From contig JALGPY010000009.1 in the NCBI GenBank assembly GCA_023055425.1, forward strand, positions 56,048,616-56,112,615: DNA of 64,000 nucleotides, in the 5' to 3' direction. Made by a program: the position numbers and the translations under genes. Below are positions 35,420 through 46,088 of the stretch, one piece after another. The stretch is from Linanthus parryae (lineage: Eukaryota; Streptophyta; Magnoliopsida; Ericales; Polemoniaceae). The number at the start of each line of letters is the position of its first letter. Within the stretch, counting starts at the first letter, position 1. The notes under the pieces are model-generated. The model searched no databases. It was not told the DNA's origin and worked only from the letters and a program-made list of their open reading frames with translations.

Positions 35420-37846
35420 TCAGTCAACATAAGGTTTGTTATCCCAGATCTCCCTTGCTTCAAGTAACTCAGGACAATATCTCTTCGAGAGAACCTCAAC
35501 CTGGTCTGCAAATGACTTGCACCCGTGCTCACCAATGTGATTGTACATCTGCTTCCAGCGCCTCAGACACACATCTCCAGGCCTATGCTCAAGAAGATTG
35601 TCCCAATCCACGTCCTCTATGCAGCTCGCATCCAACTCATAGAGTGCATGAATCATACGGTAATCATCAACATCAGACCAAATCTCTTCCTTTACCATAG
35701 ACGAAGTTAGCTTATCATACCATTTCATACAGCAAATTGGATCGGTCCTGGTCTCCATCTTGTCACATATTGCGCTCCAGCCAATATTATCTCTCAACAT
35801 GCCATGCTTCGATTTCTTCTCCTCATAGACCTTCATCCTCAAATCTTTGTTAACTAAATCAAATAAATTCTGGTATTCCTCCTGTGACCAATTTCCTTTC
35901 TTCCCCTTTGCTTGTTTTATTCTACGCCAAGCATCTTTCACGTGAACCCTGTGTTTCCCAAGCAGATCAGCCAATTCTGTCCATTTTGGCCCATGTTCTG
36001 CATGGAACTTCTTTACAAATTCATACTCTTCAACAGACCATTTATTACTTTTATCCCTTTGAAATAAAACATGAGCTCGGTTATAGACAGAATCCCTAGG
36101 CCTATCAGGTAAAGCAGCTGCAATTTCCTTCCAACAATATTTGAGTTTTGGGTGAGAACTGCAATGCATTACCATATCCACACCTTCTTCACCCAAGCCA
36201 TGGACCTGTATATAGTTCATAACAGCCTCTTTAATAATCTTGTCTTCTTCAGGCGTAAACCGTTTGCCTTGCACTAATCCACGTCTTGCCTGCGGTGTAT
36301 TTCGCGTTCTCTTTCTTGCACTTTCAGATGCAGGGAAAACCTCAACTTCACTAAGAAATCTAACTTTTTTCGCTTTCTTTTTAGCTTTCGGATCATCAGA
36401 TTTTGTTGCAGTAGGTTTAGGATTTTTGCCCTTTACCTTCTCCACATCATGCTTCTCATTACCGAGGTCCATACTCTCATTACCAAGATCCGTAGCCAGT
36501 GTTTCTTGCCTTCCAGCACTTGAGAGATCTTTTGCCTTTTTATTCTCTTTCTTTCTCTTCCTCTTTTCAACTTTCTCAGAAGCATTGACATTGTCTTTAT
36601 CTGCAACTTCCTCAACCTCCTTTGCTGTGCCAGTTTTCTCAATACCAAGATCCTTAGCCAGTGTTTCACTCTCATTACCAAGATCATTAGACAGTGTTTC
36701 TTGCCTTCCAGCACTCGAGAGATCTTTTGCCTTTTTATTCTCTTTCTTTCTCTTCCTCTTTTCAACTTTCTCAGAAGCATCGACATTGTCTTTATCAGCA
36801 ACTTCCTCAACCTCCTTTGCTGTGCCAGTTTTCTCAATACCAAGATCCTTAGCCAGTGTTTCACTCTCATTACCAAGATCATTAGACAGTGTTTCTTGCC
36901 TTCCGGCACTCGAGAGATCCTTTGCCTTCTTATTCTCTTTCTTTCTCTTCCTTTTTTCAACTTTCTCAGCAGCATCAACATTGTCTATATCTGCAACTTC
37001 CTCAACCTCCTTTGCTGCGACAGTTTTCCTCTTCCCCTCCAAGTCACGAGCCTCTTGGTTTGTTCCCCTGTTCCTCGGAGCAACATTGTCTTCTCCAGAG
37101 CTTTGCTGTTCAGGAACTATCCCATGCTTCTCCATATCCTCAACCTGGGAAGTTTGTTTTTGAGAGGAAAGAGAATGAGATTCATCTTCTCTGAGCCTCT
37201 TCTTCTTATCTTTCTTTTTGGTTTTGACCTCACTATCAATTCCTAAATCATTGACATCATCGGTCTGCAACTGCAGCTTCTCCCCTGATTTATCTTCTTC
37301 GAGCCTCCTCTTCTTCTTATCTTTCTTCTTGGCTTTCACCTCCTTATCATTTCCTAAATCATTGACATCATCGGTTTGCAAACAAGGCTGCTCCTCCGGT
37401 TTATCTTCTTCGAGCCTCTTCTTCTTTTTATCATACTTAATGGTTTTGACCTCGCTATCAATTCTTAAATCCTTGACATCATCTGTTTGCAAGCGCAATT
37501 GCTCCTCTTCTGCAACTTGAATCTCATTGTTTAACTTGTCACTATCCCCAAGATGCTCCGACTTTTTCCTCTTCTTCCTTTTACTCTTCTCCTCTTGGTG
37601 ATTCTGCATCACTGCACCAACATCCTTTTTACCTATATCAGCATCACCGGAAACCTCAAGATCCTTCTTATCTTTCTTCCGTTTACCCTCTTTTCTCAGT
37701 TTAACACCATCTTCCATAGTATTAGGCACCACGGCGCTGCATTCATCCGCTTCCTTTGAATCACCTTCCTTCCTCTTCTTCTTTTTTTTATCAGACTTCT
37801 TTTCTACCTTCCCTTCCAAGAATGCCTCGTCTGCAATATCAACCAT
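35420..37846 (-). CDS. REB1/TTF1-like Myb DNA-binding protein (Pol I termination factor type)
   Basis: An uninterrupted 808-residue frame starts at ATG 37846 (MVDIADEAFLEGK). The in-frame TTG further upstream lies just after a TTTCAG acceptor and is probably leader. The first ~520 residues are highly charged and lysine-rich, with nuclear-localisation-type clusters and two sets of internal repeats. The C-terminal ~280 residues are tandem Myb/SANT modules: GKRFTPEEDKIIKE near 527, KWSVEEYEFVKKFH near 605, NWSQEEYQNLFDLV near 655 and IWSDVDDYRMIHAL near 722. This arrangement is that of yeast Reb1 and animal TTF-I, which bind rDNA terminators and stop RNA polymerase I. The plant proteins carry this annotation by homology. 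It is expected in the nucleolus. Confidence 0.88.
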   Translation of the reverse strand: MVDIADEAFLEGKVEKKSDKKKKKRKEGDSKEADECSAVVPNTMEDGVKLRKEGKRKKDKKDLEVSGDADIGKKDVGAVMQNHQEEKSKRKKRKKSEHLGDSDKLNNEIQVAEEEQLRLQTDDVKDLRIDSEVKTIKYDKKKKRLEEDKPEEQPCLQTDDVNDLGNDKEVKAKKKDKKKRRLEEDKSGEKLQLQTDDVNDLGIDSEVKTKKKDKKKRLREDESHSLSSQKQTSQVEDMEKHGIVPEQQSSGEDNVAPRNRGTNQEARDLEGKRKTVAAKEVEEVADIDNVDAAEKVEKRKRKKENKKAKDLSSAGRQETLSNDLGNESETLAKDLGIEKTGTAKEVEEVADKDNVDASEKVEKRKRKKENKKAKDLSSAGRQETLSNDLGNESETLAKDLGIEKTGTAKEVEEVADKDNVNASEKVEKRKRKKENKKAKDLSSAGRQETLATDLGNESMDLGNEKHDVEKVKGKNPKPTATKSDDPKAKKKAKKVRFLSEVEVFPASESARKRTRNTPQARRGLVQGKRFTPEEDKIIKEAVMNYIQVHGLGEEGVDMVMHCSSHPKLKYCWKEIAAALPDRPRDSVYNRAHVLFQRDKSNKWSVEEYEFVKKFHAEHGPKWTELADLLGKHRVHVKDAWRRIKQAKGKKGNWSQEEYQNLFDLVNKDLRMKVYEEKKSKHGMLRDNIGWSAICDKMETRTDPICCMKWYDKLTSSMVKEEIWSDVDDYRMIHALYELDASCIEDVDWDNLLEHRPGDVCLRRWKQMYNHIGEHGCKSFADQVEVLSKRYCPELLEAREIWDNKPYVD
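36430..37015 (-). repeat. Three 66-residue in-frame tandem repeats in the REB1-like gene
   Basis: A 198-base unit occurs about three times. Each unit encodes AKEVEEVADKDNV, then EKVEKRKRKKENKKAKDLS, then AGRQETLSNDLGNESE. Neighbouring copies differ at only a few bases. A second, more diverged set of about 42 residues (LQTDDVNDLGID plus KKKDKKKR) repeats three times at about 37195-37510. Confidence 0.9.
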
Positions 37847-38129
37847 GTTGCCGTAGTAACTCTTAAGAGGTTGCAATATTCTGAAACATAGAAGACCACC
37901 ATGCTTAATTCATAAGCCCAATTATCAGCATAAGGAAAAGAAGAAGGAAAAAGAAAAAGAAAAAGCAAAATCTTAAAACAGGTAGTCACAAATTCTAGAA
38001 TGCTCGAGAAGAAAGTCTTGTAGACGAATTGTCAGGTTTTAAACCTCATAACCTGACCAGCAAAATACCCTCCTACACCAGAATTCAGTGTTGGAGCCAG
38101 AAACTTGAGAGGGGGCACCATTATCTGTT

Positions 38130-38400
38130 TAGGGTACGTTTTGCTTTGTAAGATTAGCGGTATTAGCTAGGATTAGACTAAATATGGTCCAGAATTTAGT
38201 CCAGTTGTAAGTTAATACTGTGTTTGGTTGTTCTGGACTAAATTTAATACCGGTACTAAATAGTGAGATGGTGTTTAATACAACAAATTAGTCCTCTCTC
38301 ACATGAGGGTATAATCTGGATCGGACTAATTTTGAATTAATAATACTACACGAAACCAAACACATTATTAATTATAGCTCAGCTAATCCAAATATCCAAA
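38130..38400. mobile_element. Possible Tourist-like MITE in the REB1-like leader intron
   Basis: An internal pair TGTGTTTGGTT (38218) and AACCAAACACA (near 38358) lies in a sequence rich in gactaa/ttagtc. The outer ends do not match convincingly and no target duplication is clear. Confidence 0.3.
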
Positions 38401-38955
38401 AAAAAGTCGTGTCCAGTCCGGATAGTCCGTCAGGAGTCATTGCAAGTGAAGGTAGGCCGTAACCTCATTGCGAGGCATTGAAATGAATGGTGTGATAACA
38501 ATCGCACCAAGCATCAAGCATAAAGTAACCTCCCCTGGATAGGGGGGACAATTGTACTCAAATTACATCCTATGAGTTTGCAGCACAAAGCACTCTTTTA
38601 ACCATGTATCCTCCTATAGAGGTTTCATAAAACATAAATGAACACTCAATTTGAACTCTACAACTACAGAGTACAGTATTTTTCTTATAGTTATACTAAT
38701 CAACAGCTTGAATTGGTTTCTACAACCTTGTCTCCTCCTCCTATGACTATGGATATTAGATATGAGCAAGCAATTAAAGTTCAATCCTTGTTTCAACAAA
38801 CAAGTCACAACAAATAAACCCATAGATTGACAAAAGCACAAATTGATGATGTTCACATACACACACTCAGTCAGTCACTATCACAAATTAAGATACACTC
38901 TCACACACACTATAACAGATTCAGACACAAAACAGCAAGCGAGAGAGAGAGTTAC

Positions 38956-39110
38956 CGGAATAAGACTTCCGCCGAGGGAAGCTGGACGATGCTGGTTCCG
39001 ACGGCGACGGCGACGGCGACTTGTACAGCGAAGAGGACGGGTCTTTGTACTCTCGTTTCACCTTCTGGAGGGCACAACAAAACGAGGGATTTGAAGAGCT
39101 GGGGATTCTT
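38956..39110 (-). other. Probable 5' untranslated first exon of the REB1-like gene
   Basis: On the minus strand a GC-rich stretch ends at TTATTCCG/GTAACTC, a good donor at 38956-38955. The matching acceptor CTATGTTTCAG lies at 37881, 35 bases before the ATG. The exon has no long frame joined to the coding region. The start of transcription is a guess. Confidence 0.45.
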
Positions 39111-39590
39111 TTTTGCAACTTCCGAGTTTTCTAGAAAATGAGGCCACCCCGAATATTTATATAAATTTCCAAAAAGGACCCCAACTCATCGGTGACTTGC
39201 AACTTGGATGGGATGGACCCAACCAACCCAAACTTAGCCCGGACTAAAGTTGGGCTTGGGCACATATTTTGAGTAATTTGAACGGGTTCGGGCAAAAATT
39301 CTCAATCCCAAATTGCAATTAAAATCGGGCTTAAGTACGATTATTAAACGATGGGCTAGTCCGAATTGCTCGATTTGTATACAGATTACCTATATATGTT
39401 ATACTTCAGAGAGTGTTATACTTTAGAGAGTATTATTTAGCATATTTATCAAGAATATATTGTTTTTCTATTAATTATCGGTGATTTTTTTTATTATGTT
39501 TATGTTCATAACTATCAAAAAAATTTTCACAAACTATTTAGTATTTATATAAATGGATAATTTTTTAATTCGCTCTAACAATATATAGCC

Positions 39591-39794
39591 TGTTGTAAAA
39601 CGAGATTTTGTGAGAGAGAAAGAATAAGAGAGACGAACAATGTAGGGAGAATAGTGTAGATATATCTATTATTCTCCAACCCTAAGCCTCCTTATATAGG
39701 CATTAGGGTGGGCTAATGGGCAAATAACAATGTACAATGGGCTTACAACATGTGGTGGATATTCACCAATAAACTAGCTCAATATTACATAACA
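39591..39794 (-). repeat. LTR (3' copy in element sense)
   Basis: On the plus strand it runs TGTTGTAAAACGAG...TATTACATAACA, with a TATA-like tccttatataggc at about 39690. The partner is at 45556. Confidence 0.95.
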
Positions 39795-39819
39795 CTCCCC
39801 CTTGAATATTCACCATAAG

Positions 39820-40146
39820 GATGCCTCGTTAAAACCTTGTCAAGAAAAACCCAGTGGGACAAAATCTCTGACGAAGGAAAAAGAGTACATCGGTGCTTGA
39901 AAACTTGTATCGTCTGCCTCGTTAAAACCTTACCAAGTAAAACCCAGTGGGACAAAAACTTGGCTAAGGAAAAAGAGTGCAGACATAAATAAACATTCTC
40001 CTTGTCATAATGAATCTTCTGGATTCTTTGACTTTCACTGAAGATGACATTCTTCAGGAATTCACATTTGGGTGCGTGCCTCATTAAAAACCTTGCTAGG
40101 AAAAACCCTGTGGGATAAAAACATCAGCGAAGGAAAAGAGTAAAGC
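39820..40146 (-). repeat. Three copies of a ~65-bp block next to the purine tract
   Basis: Copies lie at about 39820-39888, 39914-39982 and 40076-40146. Each contains gcctcgttaaaacctt, aaaacccagtgggacaaaa and gaaggaaaaagagt. The third has drifted most. In element sense the block ends in a direction that leads to the LTR. I recall similar blocks before the 3' LTR of plant Copia elements. Confidence 0.85.
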
Positions 40147-43100
40147 GCCTCATAGTTTCATGATTGAACCTTGAAACTCCCCCTCTTCATAGCATCAATT
40201 AATATATCTCCATTCCACTTTCTTCAATTCTTTCTTTGAAGTATACCATCACAAGTCATTGGGGCTTAGGACCTGTAATATAAATTCACGGCAAAAACAA
40301 AATCTAGCGATAGACATAAAAACACATCCAAATATATGATGCAATACTACATGATCATGTATAAATAGTAAACAAAACTATTTATCAATAGTTAACATGT
40401 CATGCAATTGTATGTCATGTGATATCAATAAATGACAAAATGCATATGCCTTAGACTACTCGCGAGTGTACACTTTCGGTTGCTTCAGGCAACTAGATAT
40501 CTTTCATGGGTATCAACCTCCATGATTTTCACATAAAGTGATTCGTACGATCATTTGGTGTAACTAGTTACTTTTACATTCGTAGTCTTCTAGACTAAAC
40601 GAAATATCACAATCACTCTTACCAAAGAGAGGATTTGTTATTATAACCATGAGAAATACTAATGTCATTTAGGCAGCACTTGCACTACAACATATTTCTC
40701 TTTCAATAGTCTCACGCATTCAACCATTAGGGTGCGGACATTTGAATATACTGTTCTATACGAACATGGATGCTATGGGCATCTAAAGTACTTCAAAGTA
40801 CTTCCCAGATATGCTCTATGCATTAACAACATAGCTCGTGTATATTTACACACACTAATTCAATATGGACATTGATGCTTCAAACATCACAAGTACTCTT
40901 GATACTTATAATTATACTCCATGCATTGCTAATATGCAGAGTTTGTATCCCCTTGTCCATTATTGGTTAACTTTTGTCATGGCCAAATATTTTAAGTCAA
41001 ATTCATCCACTTAGGAGGTAAATGGAAATCACATATGATTTCAAGCGCTTTTAAAGTATCATCAACCATAAGATCATGAGATTAATCTCAAATTAGGTAC
41101 ATTAGCTTCTTCAAGAGCTTCATGCCTCTTCAAGGGCAATTTGTTTTCCAACGTTGGCTTTGATCTAATGTTGATGATATCACTTCTCTCTCATAAATTA
41201 TGATAATCTGTCATATCTTGTGTTCTCAATTTGGGACTTTAAATTGCACAAGATTTGGATTCTTTCTAAATCTTCTTCTGGAAGATCATAATACGTGAAC
41301 AAGCAATCCGTACATGCTACTAGCATGTGCTTTCAAACCATATACTCATTAATCAATTAAACTTCAGTCTATAATGGAACTTCTAACTCTACACCAGTAT
41401 AGCTGGATGTAAATGAGATAAAAATAAAGTTCACGTCATGCAATATGGTCTATCTCCCCCTCATGACGTGAGACTCATGACCGTAATAACTTCACAATTT
41501 ATGCTTCTGGCATAAAAAAAATCCAAGCAGACATAAAGACCGCGTGATGTAATTTATCTCTCTATGAGATATGAGTCATAGTTCCAATTTTCATATTCAC
41601 ATGAACTCTAGTATATCATTAGACGAGTTATTTATTCATTGAAAAATATGTTATACTTCGAACTTCCTTCAAGGAATTCTAATGAGTTGATTTGGTCGTC
41701 CTCTCCGGGGAACGCAATAGGTAGAAATAATCCCAAAAAAAAATATAACCCTGCTGGGATTAGTATCAATCAATAAAATCTCTCATAATTGGATCATTAT
41801 ATCCTCCATCAAGCATAAATGCTTCTAAAAAAAACTTCTTTGGGAGCCTTCATATAATATTTAGATATTTATATATGATTTATAATTTCCAAACCACTGC
41901 AGGGGTTAATTGATATAGCTCAATCTCCTTTAGAGAATTTTAAGGACTATATCTGTCCATAACCATAACTTAGTCCACTATCGTGTAGAGTATTTGGACC
42001 ACACAAAAAAAAATGACATTCACTTCTGGGAATGTGGGTCAAATTGGTTGGATATTTTGAGACACTATACGTCATTAACAAATATTCATCATAATAGCAA
42101 TATAACATCAAAACCACTTCAGGGGCTTGATTACAATTTTGAATATTCTCTTGCGAATTGATACAAAAACACAACGCATCAACTAGGCGTTTGTTTGGCG
42201 ATGTAACCCATCAAGTCATATTTTTTCCCTCAAAATGATATCTTCGTAGAGAATGCTCTTTTTCTCTAAATAATTTAAAATTTAATTCATGGATTCATTG
42301 CTCTAAATCTGTTAAGGAGCTAGAAGCTTCTCAAATAACCCAATAAATAATGCTCCAGAATGCAATGAAGTTCATAGGGGATGCTCTTTTTACAACTATT
42401 GATGCATTAATTCTCTCCCCCTATTTTTATGCAGTCTTTCTCCTCCGGAGAAATCATAAATATGTACTTCAATATATGACAATGGATGTGCATATCATTG
42501 CAACTAAGTCCATGACTGCACCGATTATTGTGACACCATAGGTTGGTTCACTTCAGGGAATTCGTCACTAAAAACAAATGTTGTAGAGCAGGCATTTGCT
42601 TCTGGAAATGCTCTACAGTCCATTTCTCAACATGGGACCAGCTTATCATAATGTTGATCATTAAATCTTTCGCATTTCTTTACATGAGTGTCCATTTGAT
42701 AATACGAGATATCTTTGAGATATAGTAATATGCTATGACTCTTGGGCATAACATGTATTTCAAAATTTCTGGCATGAAATACCGCACATATCAATCTCAA
42801 CTGCTTTTAGAGTCTATCATTCAATGATAGGATACTCATATCATGGAGAGGCCATAATTAAAAATCATCTTCAAGGAGGATGACTCATCCTTGCGATGAT
42901 GAAAACAACAAGCTCATATCCATCCATTCATAATCGCTCGAGCCTTTGATATGAATGGATGGATTCTGGCCTTTTCAAGCAGTGTTTATTTTCTGAATTG
43001 AACTTCAAGTTCAATAGATCTAAGAAAATAGCATTTCAACTCTATCAAAATTTTATGACTTCGGGTCATAAAATACCTCATGACTCAAGACTGCATGATA

Positions 43101-44900
43101 TGAGTCATTAAATATGTCCAAAAAATAATAAAATGGACTAAGAACTTCTTCTGGAGGTTCTTTGTACAAAATAAAAATGTTCTTCCCGAGTTTAATCTCT
43201 TTTAGAGCTTTTCACACTCATAACCATGACCGCCTCTATCATCACGTGAATTTCAACCGGATATAACAAAGTGATTCGCTTCTGGGAATGCATTACCATT
43301 CACTTATGGGAATGGGGTCGAATTAATCGGTCATGAACAATGGAAATAGTTTAAATCAAACATTAATATTTGATGATATGTCATAACTTTAAGTTATTGA
43401 CAATTGTAACTTTCTTTCACAACTTCTGGTGTGAAAAATTTCTTTGCCGCTAGCAATATCAAATGCTTTTTATACTTGCCATTGTATGGTATACAAGTCT
43501 CTTCAGGAGATCTTTGTTTTCTTCGTTTAAAATAAAACCAATAAAGGAGAATAAGAATAAAACTAAAAAAAATGTAAATTAAAAATAGGCAATCGAAACT
43601 TCTGGTTCGATGAGTATAGATTCTCTATTCATGGAGATCTTTTGACATAACTTTATAACATCATGTTATAATTTCTTCATGTTTTTCATAACTTCTGGTA
43701 TGAAAACTATTTTACTCGCATGCAAATAGCGTATGTCCAGTAAATAATCATGGACTAAGAACATCTTCTGGATGCTCTTCAGGGGGATTAATCAATTATC
43801 AAATTTGTATATATCTCTTCAGGAGAAGTGTCATAACTGCAGGTTATGATCAATACATCATGTAATTCGTAACTCCAAGTACGATACAAACTTATTCCCC
43901 TTATATCCAGTATAAGCAATGGACTTAAAATCTCTTCTGGAGATTTTACTTTGATCAATAATCCATAAAGATCAAGAGTGTACCAAAAAACAATTATGTA
44001 AAAGTAAAATGAAAGAAAAAGAACGGAACACGACCTCTTCAGGAGGGTGGATCATTATTTGAATTGTAGCAATCTCTGTAGGAGATTACTATTTATAATA
44101 TTTCATAACTTCAAGTTATGAAATTCATAACTACGGGTTATGAGTGATTTCATGTAATTTGTTACTTCTAGAACAAACTACATGGCTATACATGAATGTC
44201 CGTAGCCTTTACGAAACTCTTCCGGAGTTTGTTTTTTATTCATTATAAGTATTAAAAAGAAATAGAATGCAAAAAAAGAATTAAATTTGCATAAAAGTAA
44301 CATAATTAAAGAACGCATAACACTACCTCTTCAGGAGGCTTTGATAGTAACAAGCGTTTTAGGCGTTTTAGACATCTCTTCTAGAGATCAATTAATAATT
44401 ACTTATGACTTCAGGTCATTGAGATTGTCGTAACTTCAGGTTACGATCAAAAATTTCACGAGTTCCATAACTTCCTGTATAAGAAACATAACTTTTGTGA
44501 GCGTATAGCTCGAACCAAATCTTCAATCATGCGTGAATGTCTGCCCATGAGGTTTAAATAATAACATAATCAACATCTCTTCTGGAGATCTAGTCGTATG
44601 TTATGACTTCAGGTCATAAAAAAAATTGTGTCGCAACTTCAGGTTACGAAGGAATTTTCTTGTTCCATAACTTCAGGTATGGAAAAAAATTTGTTCAATT
44701 TATAATTTACAGACCTCTTCTGGAGATCTACTACGACTTCATGTCATAAAAAAATTATATCATAACCTCTGGTTACGATCAAAACTTCGTGTAATTCACA
44801 ACTTCAAGTGCGAAAACATAACCTCTTTTCTTTTATATGCTTGTCAATATCATTAAACCAAATAATGGGCATGAGTTGTCTCTTCTGGAGATCCAACTTT
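40012..44900. repeat. Array of about forty short hairpins with a common loop
   Basis: Perfect or near-perfect inverted pairs of 4-9 bases flank a five-base loop, mostly TTCAG, TTCTG or TTCAA. Examples (stem, loop): 40012-40026 GAATC, TTCTG; 40479-40493 GTTGC, TTCAG; 41498-41516 TTTATGC, TTCTG; 43051-43073 TTTTATGAC, TTCGG; 43927-43947 AAAATCTC, TTCTG; 44101-44123 TTTCATAAC, TTCAA; 44428-44446 TCGTAAC, TTCAG; 44601-44619 TTATGAC, TTCAG. Stem sequences differ between sites while complementarity is kept. The array is densest at 43.4-44.9 kb and absent from the LTRs. Confidence 0.85.
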
Positions 44901-45555
44901 CCTCATAACTGACAAACTATATGTAATAGTTGTGCAGTCACTATTAAACTAAAAGAATTAAAAAAAAAAAACAAGGATGACACCATTGGTTGCAATTGTT
45001 TTGACCTGAATACTCAAGGTGCGCAGCATTAAAAATAGAATGAAGAAGCTAATAGGCTTCCTGTCAATAATGAAATTCATAATACAAGATACTGTAGTAT
45101 GAAATTAATATAATTCAGCAACGTTGCAAACTTGCAAGCCTAAAAGTATCAACATTAAAGATAAAACAGTAAAAAGTTGGAGCTTATTGTCAAAGCACTT
45201 TACAAAACAGGAGGTTTTTACAAGTGCTACAAACCAAAACCCTAATTAAAGTCTGAAAAAATTATTCTTCATTTGTTTATTTCTTAACCGGTAGTATAAA
45301 AATATTGAGACATTAAACAAAGCAAATACTCTATGAAAAAGATTTAGTGCCTGTAGCCGACGGCAACTCTTGTAGACAGTGAACAAATCCAAACACATAT
45401 TATTTTACTAGAGATGAATAAAATAATGTAATTTTATGAGTACTGACCTCGGAACAACTAGTTTATTCTTGAGAGGATTCATGCTTCAAAAGGGAAACAA
45501 ACTTCGTGTTCATGATCTTTGAGCGGCTCTCGGGAGCAGTGTCGTGCTGATAACG

Positions 45556-45759
45556 TGTTGTAAAACGAGATTTTGTGAGAGAGAAAGAATAAGAGAGACG
45601 AACAATGTAGGGAGAATAGTGTAGATATATCTATTATTCTCCAACCCTAAGCCTCCTTATATAGGCATTAGGGTGGGCTAATGGGCAAATAACAATGTAC
45701 AATGGGCTTACAACATGTGGTGGATATTCACCAATAAACTAGCTCAATATTACATAACA
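45556..45759 (-). repeat. LTR (5' copy in element sense)
   Basis: It matches the LTR at 39591-39794 base for base as far as I can see, and is followed by the TAGCC duplication. Confidence 0.95.
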
Positions 45760-46041
45760 TAGCCATCATTGTTTAGTCTTAAATTTTAAAAAATCGAGTG
45801 TCTACGTTCAGTATCTATTTTTATAGGGTAAAAGGCAAAAATCACCCTCCATTTATGGGGGAAATACATTTTGCCCACTGATTTATGGGGAAAATACTTT
45901 TTGCACCCTTGCAAGAGTTAAAAATTAACAGAGGACTAACGGAGAGGCAAAAAGACAAAAATACCCTCAAGATCAAAGAAATTTACACATGTATAAATAC
46001 CCATTCTTCCCCCTTTCACTCATTTCTATCCCTAGCCACTC

Positions 46042-46042
<1 letters not shown>

Positions 46043-46085
<43 letters not shown>
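46043..46085 (+). repeat. TC microsatellite
   Basis: About 21 TC units lie inside the Mutator-like element, just before its genic-looking interior. Confidence 0.95.

Positions 46086-46088
<3 letters not shown>

Larger units (their letters stand above)
39591..45759 (-). mobile_element. Non-autonomous LTR retrotransposon, 6.2 kb, no coding capacity
   Basis: Two 204-base LTRs (39591-39794 and 45556-45759), in which I see no difference, are flanked by TAGCC on both sides (39586-39590 and 45760-45764). The purine tract reads aagggggag on the minus strand directly beside the left LTR, so the element runs right to left. The sequence after the 5' LTR starts cgttatcagcacga; I cannot assign its primer tRNA. 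The 5.8-kb interior has no Gag or Pol frame. It contains a triple 65-base repeat next to the purine tract and a 4.9-kb hairpin array. Insertion was recent, and proteins from another element must have mobilised it. The short LTRs and the gcctcgttaaaacc block suggest a Copia relative. Confidence 0.92.

Noticed and set aside
36240..37163. 307-codon plus-strand frame opposite the REB1-like gene
   Set aside because: It is the shadow of the lysine-rich repeats on the other strand, giving a serine/phenylalanine/leucine-rich sequence. Its openness follows from the codon bias of the real gene.
41947..42174. Possible Pol remnant on the minus strand of the 6.2-kb element
   Set aside because: The frame shows no reverse transcriptase, integrase or RNase H motif and is interrupted by the hairpins.
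40012..44900. CRISPR-like or satellite interpretation of the hairpin array
   Set aside because: There is no constant repeat with unique spacers. Only the five-base loop recurs and spacing is irregular, and the setting is a plant retroelement.
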